Shown in pieces: positions 15,555 to 24,535 of a stretch of DNA of 37,540 bases. Source of the DNA: Pseudomonadales bacterium (GTDB lineage: Bacteria > Pseudomonadota > Gammaproteobacteria > Pseudomonadales > Azotimanducaceae); assembly GCA_022827905.1 (NCBI GenBank), contig JAJEIQ010000023.1, positions 1-37,540 of the forward strand, written 5' to 3'. Position 1 is the first letter of the stretch; each line of letters starts with the position of its first letter. The notes under the pieces are model-generated. The model did no database searches, had not been told where the DNA came from, and saw only the letters and a program-made list of their open reading frames with translations. Made by a program: the position numbers and the translations under genes.

Positions 15555-16536
15555 AAGGCTCCCAGTACTGATAGTCCCGGCGCCACGGGGTGGTCTCCCC
15601 GTATGGCGTCATCTCCACACCCACCAGCCATCGCCCGCCCTGCCCCGGACGCCACAGCATCAATCGCACGAAGCTCGAGGGCAAGCGCAAAATCTGATCC
15701 TCCGGGATGTCCACCGCCGAGCCGGTGAGCTCCCGCAATTGCAGCGAACGCCAGATGGGCGCCTGCAGCCGCTGATCAACGATGGCCTTGGCTGCCTTGC
15801 GGTCCACCTCCAGCGTCGCCCCAGCGACTTCAAGAGGCATGGTGTTGAAATTGTAGCCCGCCAATGGGCGCGAGGTCAGCAGGGGCATTAGCGTGCGCTG
15901 CTGCGGGACGGCGAGCAGTTGATCGATACCAAGCACGCGCTTCATTTCAACCGGCGTGGCCATGATCCAATTGGCTGGCGGCATCCCGCCCGCACGCTGG
16001 TAGGCCAAGCGTTCAGCACCGCCAAGGGTGAGTTCGTGATCCGCATCCACGTAGTCCGCGATACGCCCTACAAGCCGGCTGCGATCGGCCAGGCCGACGC
16101 CAAACCAGCGCAGCAAGGCGGCAAACGGCGGCGCTTCCGGCTGGTTGATCGACACCAACCCATACTCATCCTGGGCCGCGAAGTACACCCCGTTCAACCC
16201 TTGATAAACCGCGCCGCTCATCCAGAACTCGCCGTCCCCGACCGGCGGCAGGTCATCCGGGCTGAGTTCGGCGAAGCGTTGCTCCGCCTCCAGCAGCAGC
16301 CCCCGATGGTTCATCCGGTTGGTGGCAAGCAGGTAGAGCAGGGTCGCTTCCGTGCTGCGCACGGCCAAGTCCTCATCGATGGCGCGCTTAATGCCGATCG
16401 CCTGCGCCACGTTGGCCTCCGCCACGGCATTGATGTAGGCGGCGAGCACCGCAAGCGCCGCGAGAATCCACAACGTCGCCACCAGGATGAAGCCTTGGTC
16501 GGCCTTTCCGTCCTCCCTTCCGCCCCGGTGGTTCAC
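15502..16536 (-). CDS. gspK: Type II secretion minor pseudopilin GspK
   Basis: About 344 residues from GTG at 16536, which overlaps the gspJ stop as GTGA; the frame is open upstream, but that portion lies within gspJ. A short leader ending KADQG precedes the hydrophobic helix FILVATLWILAALAVLAAYI. The VLWILA-type sequence and the absence of Glu at position 5 are characteristic of GspK. The large periplasmic domain includes the GspK pattern YGLVSINQPEAPPFAALLRW and IADYVDADHE. GspK caps the pseudopilus tip together with GspI and GspJ. Length fits the family (about 300-350). Confidence 0.9.
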   Translation of the reverse strand: MNHRGGREDGKADQGFILVATLWILAALAVLAAYINAVAEANVAQAIGIKRAIDEDLAVRSTEATLLYLLATNRMNHRGLLLEAEQRFAELSPDDLPPVGDGEFWMSGAVYQGLNGVYFAAQDEYGLVSINQPEAPPFAALLRWFGVGLADRSRLVGRIADYVDADHELTLGGAERLAYQRAGGMPPANWIMATPVEMKRVLGIDQLLAVPQQRTLMPLLTSRPLAGYNFNTMPLEVAGATLEVDRKAAKAIVDQRLQAPIWRSLQLRELTGSAVDIPEDQILRLPSSFVRLMLWRPGQGGRWLVGVEMTPYGETTPWRRDYQYWEPYAGQNPEEPPRLATALL

Positions 16537-17138
16537 AACGGCTCCAGAAAGTTGGCGACCGGCACCGGGTGCAGGCTCAAGTGCGCTGACAGGAGCGTGC
16601 GGCCATCTTCGCCGACCAACCGCACCTGGCCGGGGATCCATTCCCGCGCAGCCGAAGCCTCCGGCCACTTCGGGTGCCAGCCGCCGGCACGGTCGGCGTA
16701 CTCAAACCGCAGCGCTTCGCCCGGCACATGCAGCACGGTCCAGGCCACTGGGTCGGACTCCGAACTGCCCGATTCCGCATAGCTTAAGGATTCGCCGTCC
16801 GGCTCAATCGACCAGCGCACTTCCCGGGGCAGGCCCGGCTGGGCGCTGAGTGGCTCCAAGGTGATGCCGGCAAAGGATGCCGCATCGCCGGCAAAGGCCC
16901 GCTGCGGGTCGAGATAGGGGACCATGCTGCGCACCGACGAGGCAAACCAGTGCTGCTGCTGGTGCGCCTCGGCAGCCCGGCTGGCGTGGCGCCGGGCGGT
17001 GTCGCTGCTCGACAGAAAGAAGCCCAAGCCTTGAACCAGCAAGGTGGCCAGCAACGAGGCCAGCACCAGCACCACCAGCATTTCCAGCAACGAAAGTCCA
17101 GCCATGGCGCTCGGGCGGCGCTGCGACCATGCGATCAT
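16533..17138 (-). CDS. gspJ: Type II secretion minor pseudopilin GspJ
   Basis: About 201 residues from ATG at 17138, which overlaps the gspI stop as ATGA; the longer open frame upstream is within gspI. The prepilin leader ends SAMAG and is followed by LSLLEMLVVLVLASLLATLL, with Glu at position 5 of the mature protein as required for prepilin peptidase substrates. The rest is a typical GspJ-like beta-rich domain (DPQRAFAGDA, LRFEYADRAGGWHPKWP). It sits between gspI and gspK in conserved order and would be part of the pseudopilus tip complex. Confidence 0.9.
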   Translation of the reverse strand: MIAWSQRRPSAMAGLSLLEMLVVLVLASLLATLLVQGLGFFLSSSDTARRHASRAAEAHQQQHWFASSVRSMVPYLDPQRAFAGDAASFAGITLEPLSAQPGLPREVRWSIEPDGESLSYAESGSSESDPVAWTVLHVPGEALRFEYADRAGGWHPKWPEASAAREWIPGQVRLVGEDGRTLLSAHLSLHPVPVANFLEPL

Positions 17139-17560
17139 TGGAGCGTTCGCGGCCTGAGCAGTTGATAGCCAGCCAACCGCATGCGGTAGTCGCCAACCCT
17201 TCGGCCCGCTTCGCTGGCGCTCAAATCGATGTCGTAGAGCCCCAGTTGATAGCTGCCGAGGAATCCCGTGGTGGTTTGGCCCTGCCGATAGGGCTCCACC
17301 CGCCGGGCCGTCCAAGTGAAGCGCATGCCGTCGATCTCGAACTCACCGGCGGCCTCATCGGTCAGGTTGATGGCCGCCACCCGTTCGATGGCTTGGCGCA
17401 CCAGGGGCGCCTGACGCACGGTGTCGCCCACCTTGATCAAGGCCGCAATGTTGGTGGCATAGAGGCTGTACAGCGCCATCGCGCCGCTGGCGAACACCGC
17501 CAGGGCAACGATGGCCTCAAGAATGGTGAAGCCCTGCTGGCTTGAAGGGCTACTGGGCAC
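17135..17560 (-). CDS. gspI: Type II secretion minor pseudopilin GspI
   Basis: About 141 residues if translation starts at the GTG at 17560, which overlaps gspH by 11 nt; a TTG at 17611 would add 17 residues. I prefer the shorter form because it gives a normal 10-residue leader (VPSSPSSQQG) before FTILEAIVALAVFASGAMAL. The mature sequence has Glu5 and the helix pattern of GspI. No clear Shine-Dalgarno helps decide. The gene is embedded in the gspG-H-I-J-K order, with ATGA coupling to gspJ. Confidence 0.85.
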   Translation of the reverse strand: MPSSPSSQQGFTILEAIVALAVFASGAMALYSLYATNIAALIKVGDTVRQAPLVRQAIERVAAINLTDEAAGEFEIDGMRFTWTARRVEPYRQGQTTTGFLGSYQLGLYDIDLSASEAGRRVGDYRMRLAGYQLLRPRTLQ

Positions 17561-18020
17561 GGCAGAAGGGCGGCTCAAGATCGTGCTCGGTGCGTTGGCC
17601 GCGGGGGTCAACCAAGGTCAGATGGGCGCCTAGGCAAACGCCGTTTGCTTGCACCAGCAACGGCCGGTCCAACTCAAAGCCCCAATCGGCGGGCAACTCC
17701 AGTTCACGCCTCGCGTAGCCCGCGCCGGGCAGTTGCCCTTCCCAAGGTGTCGCCGCCGGCCAGACGACGTAGCCGCGTCCGTTCAGCAGTGCCTCGGCAC
17801 CTAGGCGCGCAATCTGGTCGAGGGCGATGTCGCGATCCGCGCGCCGCGTCGCGGCAGCGTAGAGGTTCTGCAGATTGGGCAGCGCCAACGCCCCGACCAC
17901 GCCAAGAATGACCAGCACCACGATCAACTCAAGCAGGGTGAAGCCGCTTGAGCGCTTACGCCGGTTCAAGCCCCCCGCTGCTTGGGAACTACTGCTCCGG
18001 CAGGTAGCCCACGTCGGCAT
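17550..18020 (-). CDS. gspH: Type II secretion minor pseudopilin GspH
   Basis: A 156-residue pseudopilin with leader ending KRSSG and mature N-terminus FTLLELIVVLVILGVVGALALP, an excellent type IV pilin-like helix with Glu5. The ATG at 18020 overlaps gspG by 32 nt; a TTG at 17969 would give a shorter leader. The globular part (VWPAATPWEGQ, GVCLGAHLTLVDPRGQ) is small, as in GspH, which joins the main pseudopilin to the tip complex. The C-terminus contains a Cys (PPFCRAQ) that could pair with the Cys in NGVCLG. Confidence 0.9.
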   Translation of the reverse strand: MPTWATCRSSSSQAAGGLNRRKRSSGFTLLELIVVLVILGVVGALALPNLQNLYAAATRRADRDIALDQIARLGAEALLNGRGYVVWPAATPWEGQLPGAGYARRELELPADWGFELDRPLLVQANGVCLGAHLTLVDPRGQRTEHDLEPPFCRAQ

Positions 18021-18474
18021 TGATGCCCTCGCCCCCGTTCAGGGAGTCCGCGCCCAGCGAAAAGAGCGCGAAGCCCTGCAGATTCTCGGCCGGGAATTGG
18101 TAAACGTAGGCGGTGCGCCAAGGGTCCAACGGCAACTCATCCTCAAGGTAGGGCCCGTCCCAGTAATCGGCGACTTCCGGCGGGGGGTTCATCAACGCGC
18201 CCAAGCCCTGGGCGGTGGACGGATACTGGCCGACGTCCAGGCGATAGGTCTGCAAGGCGCTCTTCAGCATCTTCACTTGGGTTTCGGCGGCCTTGATCTT
18301 GGAACTGTCCACCCGGCCGAACAAGCGCGGACCCACCAAGCCGGTGAGCAGGCCGAGTATGACCAGCACCACCATGAGTTCGATCAGCGAGAAGCCCCAG
18401 CACTCCTGTGCCGACCGGCACCGCACTGCCAGCCTGCGGCGCCACACCGCACCCAGATTTATTCCACGCGTCAT
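17989..18474 (-). CDS. gspG: Type II secretion major pseudopilin GspG
   Basis: A 161-residue protein with an unusually long 27-residue leader (ending SAQECWG) before FSLIELMVVLVILGLLTGLV. Mature features are diagnostic for GspG: FGRVDSSKIKAAETQVKMLK, LDVGQYPSTAQGLGALM, DGPYLEDELPLDPW, and the C-terminal calcium-binding loop (SLGADSLNGGEGINADVGYL). It polymerises into the pseudopilus that pushes substrates through the secretin. It follows gspF closely (9 nt from the gspF stop) in the operon. Confidence 0.95.
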   Translation of the reverse strand: MTRGINLGAVWRRRLAVRCRSAQECWGFSLIELMVVLVILGLLTGLVGPRLFGRVDSSKIKAAETQVKMLKSALQTYRLDVGQYPSTAQGLGALMNPPPEVADYWDGPYLEDELPLDPWRTAYVYQFPAENLQGFALFSLGADSLNGGEGINADVGYLPEQ

Positions 18475-18482
18475 AGCCGCTC

Positions 18483-19679
18483 CTACAGCACCCCTTCGTT
18501 GATGCTCGTAATCGCCAGAATGATGCCCACCATAATGGTCCCCAAGAAACCGCCGATCAACAGGATCGCCAAGGGCTCCACCAAGTTCAGGAAGCGCTTC
18601 ATCCGCCGACTGCTGTTCTCTTCGTACAGCGTCGCCAGCGAGCGCAGCATTTCCGCCAATTGGCCGGACTGCTCGCCAACCCGAACCAGATTGTAACCCG
18701 TCGCCGTCAAGGCGTCCCTTCGCTCCAAGGCATCCGACAGCGCCGCCCCGCTGCGCACGTCACCGGCGGCCTGCTCCAGCCCGCTGCGCCGCCGCGAGAT
18801 GCGGATGCCGCGCAGCGCCAGGCCGAGGGCATCCATGAGCTCGACCCGGCTGGTAAGCATGGCGCTCATCACCGACGCCCAACGGGCGGTGTCGGCTTCG
18901 GAAAACCAATCCTTAAGCACCGGCAGCAGCGCCAGAAAGTCGTATAGGCGCTGCCGGAAGGCCGCTTGGCGCAGCAGCAGCACGGTTGCAGCCACCGCGC
19001 CGCCGGCAACGGCGAACACCAAGGCGCTGTTGTCGTTGAACCACAGCCCGGTGCGGAGGATGACCTCGGCGAGCAGCGGCAGGTCGTTGCCCTCGTCCAG
19101 CAGATTGGAAAACCGCGGCACGACGAAGACGAAGACGAACATCACCGCGGCCAGGCCGGCCACGATCAGGATGGCCGGATAGGCGAGCGCACCCCGGAAA
19201 TCGGCGGCCACCTTGTTGTCGTATTCAAGTTGGGAGACGGCTTGGCGCAAGGATTCCGCCAGACGGCCGCTGAGCTCGCCGGCCTCCACGAGTTGCAGGA
19301 CGTAGTCCGGCAGCGGCAGATTGCAGGCGCGCAGGGCCGACAGGAAGTTCTCGCCCCGGCCAAGCCGGGTGGCCATGTTGGCAAAGGCCTCCGCCAAGGC
19401 GGGATGGTGGCTGCCGCGGCCTTGGGCCAGCACTGCATCGCTCAAGGAGACGCCCGCCTCCAGCAAGGTCGCCAACTCATGCAGGGCGACCACGACTTCC
19501 TGGGCGCTCAACCGCCGCCGCAAAAGGCCGGCGGAAGGCGCGGCGCGCTCGCTCACGTCCACCACGGTCTGGCCGTTGACGTTCAGCCGGCGCACCGCCT
19601 CCACCGCCGATTCCGCCGCCATGCTGCCTTTATGGAGGTTGCCCTGGGCGTCGGCGTACTCGTAGTCAAACTCAGGCAT
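18483..19679 (-). CDS. gspF: Type II secretion inner-membrane protein GspF
   Basis: A 398-residue polytopic platform protein. It has the N-terminal FDYEYADAQGNLHKGSMAAES region, two repeated cytoplasmic helical domains (starting about residues 60 and 265, LHELATLLEAGVSLSDAV and WASVMSAMLTSRVELMDALG) and three membrane helices (VAGLAAVMFVFVFVVP, VFAVAGGAVAATVLLL, and LAILLIGGFLGTIMVGIILA). Length and duplication are typical. GspF connects the GspE ATPase to pseudopilus assembly. Its start lies 8 nt downstream of the gspE stop. Confidence 0.95.
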   Translation of the reverse strand: MPEFDYEYADAQGNLHKGSMAAESAVEAVRRLNVNGQTVVDVSERAAPSAGLLRRRLSAQEVVVALHELATLLEAGVSLSDAVLAQGRGSHHPALAEAFANMATRLGRGENFLSALRACNLPLPDYVLQLVEAGELSGRLAESLRQAVSQLEYDNKVAADFRGALAYPAILIVAGLAAVMFVFVFVVPRFSNLLDEGNDLPLLAEVILRTGLWFNDNSALVFAVAGGAVAATVLLLRQAAFRQRLYDFLALLPVLKDWFSEADTARWASVMSAMLTSRVELMDALGLALRGIRISRRRSGLEQAAGDVRSGAALSDALERRDALTATGYNLVRVGEQSGQLAEMLRSLATLYEENSSRRMKRFLNLVEPLAILLIGGFLGTIMVGIILAITSINEGVL

Positions 19680-19687
19680 TGGGGACG

Positions 19688-21406
19688 CTAAGTCAAGGTC
19701 AGCCGAGTGACCTCATCCAATGTGGTGCGGCCTTGGGAGGCTTTGATAAGGCCGTCCTGAAACAGCGTGCGGCAGCCTTGGGAGCGGGCGAAGCGCTTGA
19801 GGTCATTGAGGGTGGCGCCGGCCACGATCATGTCCTGCATCTCACTGCTCATGGGCACGAGTTCGTAAATGCCGATGCGGCCCCGGTAGCCGGTCTGCTG
19901 GCAGGCATCGCAACCCACCGCGCGCACCCACTGCTCACCAAGCATCCCCTCGGGCATGGCGGCGAGTTGGTCGGCCAGGTAGCTCGGCGGCGCAACCGGC
20001 TCCGCGCATCGTGAGCAGGGCTTGCGCACGAGGCGCTGCGCCTGCACGCCGCGAATGGGAGAGGCCACCAAAAACGGCTCGACCCCCATGTCGATCAGCC
20101 GGGTGAAGCTGGAGATGGCGTCGTTGGTGTGCACCGTGGAGAGCACGATGTGACCGGTAAGCGCTGACTGAATGGCAATTTCTGCCGTTTCCAAATCGCG
20201 GATTTCGCCGATCATGATGGTGTCGGGGTCTTGGCGCAGGATGGCGCGCAAGGCCCGGGCGAAGGTGTAGCCAATCTCCGCATGGGTTTGAATCTGGGTG
20301 ATGTTGGGCATCTGGTACTCGACCGGATCCTCAACGGTGATGATCTTGCGAACCCCGTCGTCGGACTCCTCCAAGGCGGCGTAGAGCGTGGTGGACTTGC
20401 CGGAACCGGTGGGGCCAGTGACCAGGATGATGCCGTTGCTGGCGCCGAGCCAGCCGCGGAACAGTTCCAAGTGATCCGGCTCCATGCCCAGGTTCTTGAG
20501 CTTCAAGTCCTCCCGCTCCTTAGGCAGCAGCCGCAGCACCACCGACTCCCCGAAGGCGCAGGGCACGGTGGAGACCCGCACGTCCATTTCCCGGCCGGCG
20601 ATGCGGGCAGTGATGCGCCCATCCTGGGGCAGGCGGCGTTCGGCGATGTCGATGCCGGAGATGAGCTTGATGCGCGAAGCGACTGCTGGGAAGCGCTCAA
20701 TGGGCTGGGTGAGCCGGGTGTGCAGCACCCCATCGACCCGCAGGCGCACGGCGAAATTCTCCTCGCTCGGCTCCACGTGGATGTCGGACGCCTCCATGTC
20801 CACGGCTTGGGAAAGCAGGTTGTTGACCAGCTCGATCACCGGCGCCTCTTCCGCCATCTCGCGCAATTGCTTGGCGTTGTCGCCGGCGAACAGGCTCTCG
20901 ATGGCCTGCTCCTTGCGCACGAAGTCCAGCAGCCGGTCGATCTGGTGGTTGGCGGCGAGATGAAAGGCGACCGGCTCGTCGGGATAGAAATAGTCGAGCG
21001 CCTCGAACAGGGCGTCATCGAGCACGTCCCGGGCGATGCACTGCAGTTCATCGTTTACGCGCCACAGCAGCACGGCGCGGTCGAGGAACCACTCCAGCTT
21101 GATGGGCGAGGCCGCCATGAACTGGTACACCTCCAAGCTGTCCGGCAGCTCCTCGCTGTGGCGCAGGTAGGTGAGGCCCGAACGTTCGGCGAGAATTTGC
21201 AGCAGCAGGTCTTCGGAGATGGCGCCCACCCGCACCAGCAGTGCCCAAAGGCGGCCGCCGGCGGCCTGCTGGATCTGCGCTGCCCGATCCAGGTCGTCGG
21301 CCTGAACATGGCCGTTTTCGACCAAGTAGGCACCGAGCTCCCGTTCCGAAACCATGAGTTCCTGAACCTTGCGGCGTTCAACGATGTCGGCGGCGGTCTG
21401 CGGCAT
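19688..21406 (-). CDS. gspE: Type II secretion ATPase GspE
   Basis: A 572-residue AAA-type traffic ATPase. Visible parts: N-terminal MshEN-like domain (ELGAYLVENGHVQADDLDRA), the N2 region ASDIHVEPSEENFAVRLRVD, Walker A GPTGSGKS (about 331-338), Asp box TVEDPVEYQ, Walker B IMIGEIRDLETAEIA, a His box VLSTVHTNDA, and the tetracysteine zinc element CSRC...CDACQQTGYRGR. It powers pseudopilus assembly from the cytoplasm. It is the first gene of the minus-strand gsp run and is divergent from htpX across 121 nt, so the operon promoter should be there. No gspC/gspD precedes it. Confidence 0.95.
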   Translation of the reverse strand: MPQTAADIVERRKVQELMVSERELGAYLVENGHVQADDLDRAAQIQQAAGGRLWALLVRVGAISEDLLLQILAERSGLTYLRHSEELPDSLEVYQFMAASPIKLEWFLDRAVLLWRVNDELQCIARDVLDDALFEALDYFYPDEPVAFHLAANHQIDRLLDFVRKEQAIESLFAGDNAKQLREMAEEAPVIELVNNLLSQAVDMEASDIHVEPSEENFAVRLRVDGVLHTRLTQPIERFPAVASRIKLISGIDIAERRLPQDGRITARIAGREMDVRVSTVPCAFGESVVLRLLPKEREDLKLKNLGMEPDHLELFRGWLGASNGIILVTGPTGSGKSTTLYAALEESDDGVRKIITVEDPVEYQMPNITQIQTHAEIGYTFARALRAILRQDPDTIMIGEIRDLETAEIAIQSALTGHIVLSTVHTNDAISSFTRLIDMGVEPFLVASPIRGVQAQRLVRKPCSRCAEPVAPPSYLADQLAAMPEGMLGEQWVRAVGCDACQQTGYRGRIGIYELVPMSSEMQDMIVAGATLNDLKRFARSQGCRTLFQDGLIKASQGRTTLDEVTRLTLT

Positions 21407-21527
21407 GGGGGCGGCGGTGCGCGGCTTGGCGACTGTGGAGGCCTAAGTGTGCCACAAATTAAGGGTGATGCCGTGGCCTTGTTGTAAAATGCCCGGCGTT
21501 GATTGCAAGACCACCACGGGAGCGTCC

Positions 21528-22418
21528 ATGCGCATTCTGCTCTTCCTCGCCACCAACCTGGCCATCATCGTGCTGGCCAGCATCACCTTCCGTCTGCTTG
21601 GATTCGAGAGCATCCTGGCCGCCAACGGCGTCGATCTCGATTTGGGGGCGCTGTTGGTGTTCTGCGCCCTGTTCGGCTTCGGCGGGGCGTTCGTCTCGCT
21701 GGCGTTGTCGAAGCGGCTCGCCAAGTGGTCCACCAAGGCCCAGATCATTGAGCGGCCAAGCAACGCCGACGAACGTTGGCTGCTGGAAACCGTGGCCACC
21801 TTGGCAGACAAGGCTGGCATTGGCATGCCGGAAGTGGCCATTTTCCCCGCCCAGGAGCCGAACGCCTTCGCCACCGGGGCCAACCGCAACAAGGCGCTAG
21901 TGGCGGTCAGCGCCGGCCTGTTGAACGGCATGAACCGCGGCGAGGTCGAAGCCGTGCTCGGCCACGAAATCGGCCATGTGGCCAACGGCGACATGGTGAC
22001 CTTGACCCTGATCCAAGGGGTGGTGAACACCTTCGTGATGTTCCTGGCGCGGATCATCGGCTTCTTCGTGGACCGCGTGGTGCTGCGCAATGAGCGGGGC
22101 CTCGGCATCGGCTACTGGATCGCCACGATCGTCGCCGAGATCGTGCTGGCCATCCTCGCCAGCGCCATCGTCATGTGGTTTTCCCGGCGCCGCGAGTTCC
22201 GGGCTGACGAAGCCGGCGCTCGGCTCGCCGGTCGCAGCAAGATGATCGCCGCCTTGGAACGGCTCAAGCGCGGCCAGGAAATGCCCAACACCATGCCGGA
22301 CACCATGGTGGCGTTCGGCATCTCCAGCGGCGCCCGGCGGGGCTTGCGGGCCATGTTCGCCTCCCACCCGCCCCTGGACGCCCGCATCAATGCCTTGAAG
22401 GCGGCACCGATACCCTAA
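21528..22418 (+). CDS. htpX: Membrane zinc metalloprotease HtpX
   Basis: A 296-residue M48 peptidase. ATG at 21528 is chosen because the sequence from [18 protein letters not shown] matches the HtpX N-terminus; the frame extends further upstream without a good start. Two N-terminal helices (about 4-22 and 39-60), then the zinc motif HEIGH (His146, Glu147, His150), two more helices around residues 160-205 and the second Glu in [12 protein letters not shown]. It degrades misfolded membrane proteins. A TAAAAT hexamer at 21485-21490, 38 nt upstream, could be a -10 element, without a convincing -35. Stop and next start overlap (TAATG). Confidence 0.95.
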   Translation: MRILLFLATNLAIIVLASITFRLLGFESILAANGVDLDLGALLVFCALFGFGGAFVSLALSKRLAKWSTKAQIIERPSNADERWLLETVATLADKAGIGMPEVAIFPAQEPNAFATGANRNKALVAVSAGLLNGMNRGEVEAVLGHEIGHVANGDMVTLTLIQGVVNTFVMFLARIIGFFVDRVVLRNERGLGIGYWIATIVAEIVLAILASAIVMWFSRRREFRADEAGARLAGRSKMIAALERLKRGQEMPNTMPDTMVAFGISSGARRGLRAMFASHPPLDARINALKAAPIP

Positions 22419-24166
22419 TGCGGTCAGCGCCGCCGAGACTGGCGGCCGTCGTGCTGGCGGCCCTCGCCAGCACCGCTTGCGGGCCGCAGCCAGCCACTGA
22501 GGCGCCAGCTCCCGAGTTCGCCGAACTCGTTCTGCGCGGCGGCAAGGTGGTCACGGTGGATGCGGACTTGGGAACTGTTCAAGCCATCGCCGTCAACGGC
22601 TACCGCATCGCCGAAGTGGGCGATGATGCAGCCATCGCGGCCCGCATCGGCCCGAACACCGAAGTGATCGAACTGCGCGGGCGTCTGGCCCTGCCGGGCT
22701 TCATCGAAGGCCACGGCCACTTTCTCAGCTTGGGCAGGGCGCAGCAGATTCTCGACCTAGCCGGCGCGGCGAGTTGGGACGACATCGTCGCGCAGGTCGC
22801 TGTGGCGGTGGAAGGCGCCGATGCCGGGGACTGGATATTCGGGCGCGGCTGGCATCAGGACAAGTGGAATGAGCCGCCGCAGCCGAGCGTCGCGGGCACG
22901 CCCTTGAACGATGGCCTGAACGCGGTCGCGCCGGACAATCCAGTCTATCTCGGGCACGCCAGCGGCCACGCCGCCTTTGCCAACAACGCCGCGCTCGCCG
23001 CTGCGGGCATCAACGAGCAAACCCCCGACCCGGCAGGCGGCACCATCGTCCGGGCGGCCAACGGCAAGGCCACGGGCCTGCTGCGGGAAAACGCCCAAGA
23101 GTTGGTTGAGGCCGCCATCGCCCGTCACGAGACGCGCCTAGGCCCCGAGGCAACCGAAGCCATGCAAAGGCAACGGGTCAAGTTGGCCAGCGAGCGGGCG
23201 CTGCGCTTCGGGGTCACTTCCTTTCAGGATGCCGGCGCCTCCTTCGCCGACATCGACCTGCTGCGCCGCCTGGAGGACGAGGGCACCTTGAAGGTGCGCC
23301 TGTACGTCATGGTGCGCAGCGAGGACAACGCCATCTTGGCCGAGCGGCTGGCGGACTATCGGATGACCGTCCAAGGCAACGACTTCCTGACCGTGCGCGC
23401 CATCAAGCGGCAGATCGACGGTGCCCTCGGCGCCCACGGCGCTTGGCTGCTCGCCCCCTATTCCGACCTGCCGAACAGTTCCGGCCTGGTGCTCGAGCCA
23501 CTGGGGGTGATCGAGGAAGCCGCCCGCATCGCCTTGCAGCATGGCTTTCAAGTGAACACCCACGCCATCGGCGACCGCGCCAACCGCGAGGTGCTCGATC
23601 TCTATGAGCGCATCTGGTCCGAGGCGGGCGTCGCCGGCGATGACCTGCGCTGGCGCATCGAGCACGCGCAGCACATCGCCCCCGAAGACATCCCGCGCTT
23701 CGGCCGCTTGGGCGTCATCGCCGCCGTGCAAGGCATCCACGCCACCTCCGACGGCCCATGGATTCCCGCCCGGCTCGGCCCGGAGCGGGCCGAACGCACC
23801 TCCTATCGCTGGCGCGATCTGCTCGATGCCGGCACCATCCTCAACAACGGCACCGATGCCCCTGTGGAGGCGATCGACCCCATTGGCTCATTCCACGCCT
23901 CGGTGAGCCGCCGCATGAGCAACGGCGAGCCATTCTTTCCCGGCCAAGCCATGACCCGCATGGAGGCCATCAAGAGCTACACCCTGGACAACGCCTACTC
24001 GGCCTTCGAGGACCACGTCAAGGGTTCGATCACCCCCGGCAAGTACGCCGACATCGTGGTGCTCTCCGAAGACATTCTGACCGTTGAGGAAAGCGAAATC
24101 CCCAACACCCAGGTGGATTACACCATCGTCGGCGGCGAGGTTCGCCACGCCCGTTTGGACGGGTAG
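22418..24166 (+). CDS. Exported amidohydrolase, YtcJ/Amidohydro_3 type, probable lipoprotein
   Basis: A 582-residue metal-dependent amidohydrolase. The signal sequence RLAAVVLAALASTACGPQP ends in a lipobox-like Cys (Cys21), so outer- or inner-membrane anchoring is likely. Family motifs in order: LRGGKVVTVDADLGTVQAIA (composite beta domain), GFIEGHGHF (HxH metal ligands), VNTHAIGDRANREVLDLYE, RIEHAQHIAPEDIPRF and LNNGTDAPVEAIDP (metal Asp), ending in SITPGKYADIVVLSEDIL. Such enzymes hydrolyse C-N bonds of unknown small amides or ureas; no specific substrate can be read from the sequence. Its start overlaps the htpX stop, so they are probably co-transcribed. Confidence 0.9.
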   Translation: MRSAPPRLAAVVLAALASTACGPQPATEAPAPEFAELVLRGGKVVTVDADLGTVQAIAVNGYRIAEVGDDAAIAARIGPNTEVIELRGRLALPGFIEGHGHFLSLGRAQQILDLAGAASWDDIVAQVAVAVEGADAGDWIFGRGWHQDKWNEPPQPSVAGTPLNDGLNAVAPDNPVYLGHASGHAAFANNAALAAAGINEQTPDPAGGTIVRAANGKATGLLRENAQELVEAAIARHETRLGPEATEAMQRQRVKLASERALRFGVTSFQDAGASFADIDLLRRLEDEGTLKVRLYVMVRSEDNAILAERLADYRMTVQGNDFLTVRAIKRQIDGALGAHGAWLLAPYSDLPNSSGLVLEPLGVIEEAARIALQHGFQVNTHAIGDRANREVLDLYERIWSEAGVAGDDLRWRIEHAQHIAPEDIPRFGRLGVIAAVQGIHATSDGPWIPARLGPERAERTSYRWRDLLDAGTILNNGTDAPVEAIDPIGSFHASVSRRMSNGEPFFPGQAMTRMEAIKSYTLDNAYSAFEDHVKGSITPGKYADIVVLSEDILTVEESEIPNTQVDYTIVGGEVRHARLDG

Positions 24167-24243
24167 CTGCTACGGATGCACTGAAGGGCGGGGGACTGGT
24201 CGTGGGCCAGATTAACGGTTTCCAATCCCGCCTTCTCCTGATA

Positions 24244-24262
24244 CGCTATCGAAATGATAGCG
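24244..24262. promoter_or_regulatory. Perfect palindrome, likely operator of the toxin-antitoxin pair
   Basis: CGCTATC-GAAAT-GATAGCG has perfect 7-bp arms around a 5-bp centre and ends 18 nt before the antitoxin ATG. TTTCCA (24219-24224) and TACGCT (24242-24247), 17 bp apart, could be the -35 and -10, placing the palindrome over the -10. This fits autoregulation by the ribbon-helix-helix antitoxin, as known for FitAB/VapBC loci. Confidence 0.65.
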
Positions 24263-24280
24263 CTTTGCAAGGAGCCCGCC

Positions 24281-24529
24281 ATGGCAACAATCAATGTTCG
24301 GCTGCTCGCCGACGATGTCGTACGCGACCTAAAGCTCCGTGCGGCTCGCAACAACCGCTCGCTTGAAGGCGAGGTCCGTCACATCCTGGTGGACACTGTC
24401 AGAGACGACCTGTCGGCCAAGAGAAACGCGTTCCTTGCCCGAACTGCCGAGTTGCGCTGCGCGTCCGAGGGACGCGCCCAAACGCCCTCCGAGCTTCTGA
24501 TTCGCGAAGACCGCGATCACGGACACTGA
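24281..24529 (+). CDS. FitA-like ribbon-helix-helix antitoxin
   Basis: An 82-residue protein. ATG at 24281 is preceded by AAGGAG at 7-nt spacing, which decides against the upstream in-frame start. N-terminal ribbon-helix-helix: MATINVRLLADDVVRDLKLRAA, then RNNRSLEGEVRHIL, the Arc/FitA/Phd-VapB pattern in which the first strand binds DNA. The C-terminal tail (TPSELLIREDRDHGH) is the part expected to wrap the toxin. It is followed 6 nt later by a PIN-domain toxin, and a perfect palindrome sits just upstream. Confidence 0.85.
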   Translation: MATINVRLLADDVVRDLKLRAARNNRSLEGEVRHILVDTVRDDLSAKRNAFLARTAELRCASEGRAQTPSELLIREDRDHGH

Positions 24530-24535
24530 CCAACC

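Noticed and set aside
20231-21487. 418-codon open frame on the plus strand
   Set aside because: Antisense shadow of gspE; low-complexity Gly/Gln/Val composition and no recognisable motif, while gspE has all its ATPase motifs.
21407-21527. TTTACA and CTTAAT as gspE promoter elements on the minus strand
   Set aside because: The spacing is about 19 nt and the -10 match is partial, so I do not claim a promoter although one should exist in this gap.
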